This document shows, one piece after another, positions 60,891 through 64,000 of a stretch of 64,000 nt of DNA. Origin of the DNA: Anastatus disparis (Eukaryota > Arthropoda > Insecta > Hymenoptera > Eupelmidae); assembly GCA_017163975.1 (NCBI GenBank), contig JAFFSR010000004.1, positions 8,432,001-8,496,000 of the forward strand. The letters are read 5' to 3'. Below the pieces are notes generated by a model, which saw only the letters and a list, made by a program, of their open reading frames with translations, was not told the DNA's origin and did not search any database. The position numbers were made by a program, and so were the translations under genes. The stretch's first letter is position 1; every line of letters starts with the position of its first letter.

Positions 60891-61906
60891 TTTTGAGCTT
60901 TAGGTATATGTATAATTACTGTCAAAAATGTGAAAAAGAAAATATTAAGTTTGAAAGAAAGTTAAAAAAAAGTTAACGAACTATAGACTTATTGTAGACA
61001 TAATACCTTCATACCAATATTTTGATCGTTCAGAGCCTTACGCATTTCTTTTTTCATGTAAATACAAGATTATAATTTTTACACCAAGTCTCGTCATCAA
61101 GAGCTCGAGTTTTGTCAATTGTGGTAAAACTGCGTAAGCTACATGCAGTTTAAATTTTAGAGATAGTTTCGCTAATAAAATGAAATTGTTAATCTTCTTT
61201 CCCTTCCGTTTTTTTTGTAATAATTTATGATTTATGTAAATTTAACAAATGCACAGATGCATTTTTAACAAATTGAAAAACGATTTACTCCATTCGAAAA
61301 CACGCATTAAATAAATATTAATAATACTTAAAAATGTTAATTTTAAAATTTTTAATTCAGTAGTTTTGTTTACTTCATTTAATTTTTGAGAATAGTTGCA
61401 TTTAAAATTAAAAAAAGTTTGAATATATTTCGTAAATAAAAACTCCTTTAGCATGAGCAATAAAAAGCTACGTCGAAACTGCAGGATATGATTTTTTGAT
61501 GAAAAAAAAATGGACCCGTGGTTTTTTTTTTGTCGAGTAGGCCCCCTACACAAGGACATTTTTTTAAAAATAGGATGAATAAGAGCCTTCATAAGAACTT
61601 AAATAACCAAAGAACTAAGACTCTTACAAAAAACGCATAGAAGTTAAAATAAAGCACGAATTGAATGCTTCAATTGAAGCTTTGTTGCATTAAAAAATCT
61701 TTAGTGGTTCAAAAGTTACACGCGATTAAAATATGTTAATGAAATAACGTGAAAAATTGATCATATTTTATATGCTAAAAATATTAAGGAAATACGTGGT
61801 AATATTTAATTAAGAATAACTTTTAAACAAGAAAAGTTTTTTTATTGCAACAAAGCTTAAATTAAAATATTCAATTCGTGCTTCATTTTATGTTTTATGC
61901 ATCTAA

Positions 61907-62014
61907 TGTAGACAATCGTGTAATAATAATATACGAATTTTGAAAATTTTAATTTGCATTTATAAGTTATACAGAGAAAAGTTAAATTAAAATCGAATAG
62001 TTTATAAATTGTGT

Positions 62015-62105
<91 letters not shown>

Positions 62106-64000
62106 TATAAAGAAAAATATATACTACAAAAAAATATACATAATAAATTTACAAAAAAATATACATATTGTTAATTAAATAAATACAATAAATAATGCAA
62201 AACAATCAAATAAATTTAAATATACAATTCATTTTTTAACACTCCGTGCTCGAAACACGGTTTCTCATGCTGGTTTTGCGTGTGCGACACCTAATATTTT
62301 TTCATAATGTGCGATACATGTACGCCATGTTGCTTTTTTTTAGACAACAAGATTCACAATTGTTTTGCGGACTTAGCCTCGATATTTATGTCATATAAGG
62401 TTATTTTGACAGAAAATTCGAAACAAAATTTTTTATTACCAAAAATTAAAAGGGGGAATTGTTTCATATGTAAAAGAGAGGTTAAATGATATTTTTCCAA
62501 AAGATTTTACTTTTATTAATTATAAAGTTGATTTAAATAATAAATATTTACTCATAATGTTTTTCACAGGTAGAATTGATGTAAAACATTTAGTCGCTTT
62601 TAAAATATAACATATATCATAGAATTTAAAAAAAATTAAATTTTTCAAGTATGAATGTTTAATTTTTTTTTTAGAATTTTCTTGAAAAAAAATTCAACTT
62701 TTTTGACAGTTAATTCCAGAAACTGTTCTAATGAACAACTAATAACTTTAGCTAGTCAACAATTAATTTAAAAAAATCTTCTAAATAATGGTCGTTTTAA
62801 TTTGCTCTTTTGAATTTATTATAAATCAGAAATCTTCTCTAATAAGTAAATGTAAATAAAAGTTTTTATTCGCAAACATAAAAATATTTATTGTATTAAT
62901 GATGCAGTTGTAAATATTTATGATTTATCATTTATTTTTTATTATGTACTCGTCTAATTGTCACCCGAGCGTTGCGAGGGTGACAAATTGACTCGTCTTG
63001 CTCCGCTCGGTAAGTCATCGCAAAAATAATCGTGTTTCGCTCACTATGTGTTAAAAAATAGTATACGCAACACGTTCGCGGTACAGGTGATCCACGCATT
63101 CATCTTTTTTTTCGCCCTCGCTTCGCTCGGGCGAAAAACTCGACTCGTGCGTGAATCACCTGTTTCGCGTACTAGTTGCGTAATGTATTATATTAATAAA
63201 CTACTTAATGTACAAATATTTCATTTTTTTTTTCATTTATTATAAAATTGACTGTACATCTAACGTCAATTGATTCTTTCCCGAATCTTTTGAAATGTTC
63301 CAATAAAAACAACGAGAAAGAATCCGTTAACGGTGGGCGTACAATTATTAAATTGATATTTAGCATTATGAACTCAATTATTTATCTGGTTTGATTTAAA
63401 AATAGAAATATACATAGCATGTATATAGTATATTTCGAAATATACTATTACAATGCCAAAATGTTTTGGTTAGTTTTTTTTATGTATGAGAAAAAAAGAA
63501 AAGAAAGCTTGCATGCATAAAGCCAGCGCTAAGCGAAAAACAATGACAAATGGTTCTAAAATTTTTCGCGCACCGCAGTGTGTAAAAAGGCTGCTTCGCA
63601 CACTGAATACTGACACAAAAAACTGTGTTTCGCACACGGGTGTCTTAAAAAATATTTTACTAATAATCAATTAAAAATACTCGTTTTTCGTTATACTCGG
63701 AAAAATGGTTAGGTTTGTTTTTCAAGTCGCATGATCTCAAAATGGGTTGTGTATTCATGGTCTTGTGGGTTGGATTTAGTATGACGATAAAAACTTATCA
63801 GAAGGATATTTAGATCTACCTTCTTGAATTTATGTGTAGATAAGAAGAACAGGATGAAATAAGCTAAAACAAGATTAAATTGTGCTTAAACTTTTGTCAT
63901 CGAAAGCTTGAGTTTTGTCAATTGTGGTAAGATAAATAGGAAGTTACATACAGGTACTTTTGAAGATGTACTTTTAATTTAAAAACCAGTTTTCTGTAAA
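61907..64000. other. Sequence beyond the array edge, no gene seen
   Basis: AT-rich and unlike the units. Contents: a (TA)n run (62022-62105); a foldback of about 135 bp at 63055-63190, whose arms share ACAGGTGAT(C/T)CACGCA around a GCTTCGCTCGGGCG loop; GC-richer stretches with TTCGCACAC-type words (63560-63640); and a 34-bp match at 63897-63930 to the unit sequence at 4377-4411. Short frames here do not look like genes. Confidence 0.5.
62022..62105. repeat. (TA)n microsatellite
   Basis: Long TA run about 115 bp right of the point where unit E similarity ends. Confidence 0.95.

Larger units (their letters stand above)
56633..61906. repeat. Tandem segmental duplication, unit E (incomplete)
   Basis: Fifth unit. 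Similarity to the other units ends near 61906, in the block corresponding to 4735 of unit A. The region between 60340 and 60341 joins the foldback MITE directly to sequence that lies 1.6 kb further on in unit B, so about 1.6 kb has been deleted. Confidence 0.85.

Overview
This is eukaryotic nuclear DNA, very AT-rich (roughly three quarters A+T by eye). It has GT-AG introns, tRNA-derived SINEs, a LINE remnant and many small inverted-repeat transposons. An arthropod, most likely an insect, fits best; an AT-rich hymenopteran parasitoid is a guess I cannot confirm.

The window is a tandem array of segmental duplications. Five units (A 1-10178, B 10179-25793, C 25794-41629, D 41630-56632, E 56633 to about 61906) each start at the same junction and each carry one copy of the same minus-strand gene at their left end. 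Units are 10.2, 15.6, 15.8 and 15.0 kb long; most of the length difference is unit-specific transposon insertions and deletions. The array similarity stops near 61906, and 61907-64000 is different sequence.

Each gene can be assembled into five coding exons. A 7-nt initiator exon (ATG plus four bases) lies 0.8-2.4 kb upstream and is followed by exons of 186, 472-478, 231-234 and 310-325 nt. Junction phases agree (1, 1, 2, 2) and coding length is a multiple of three in all five copies, giving 401-407 residues. The product is an unrecognised protein with about eight hydrophobic segments. Most of it is nearly invariant between copies, but a few positions in segments 2, 5 and 8 and the loop before segment 8 are highly variable; one codon encodes Met, Ser, Phe, Trp and Leu in the five copies. 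This resembles a receptor-like family diversifying at a ligand face, but no known family was recognised.

The accessory content is dominated by foldback DNA. Unit C holds a 4.5 kb palindromic transposon with two facing copies of a transposase-like gene, and a 1.2 kb mariner-type hairpin inside an intron. Unit B holds a 4.4 kb palindrome with 52-bp and 90-bp satellites and a nested MITE in one arm only. Unit D holds a 1.9 kb palindrome with a 40-bp satellite and three further TIR elements. Unit E has a young SINE inserted at the stop codon of its gene (the target duplication preserves the stop) and a GC-rich MITE 28 nt upstream of a splice acceptor. Shared insertions and start-exon features group copies A with C, and B with D and E, with signs of gene conversion.
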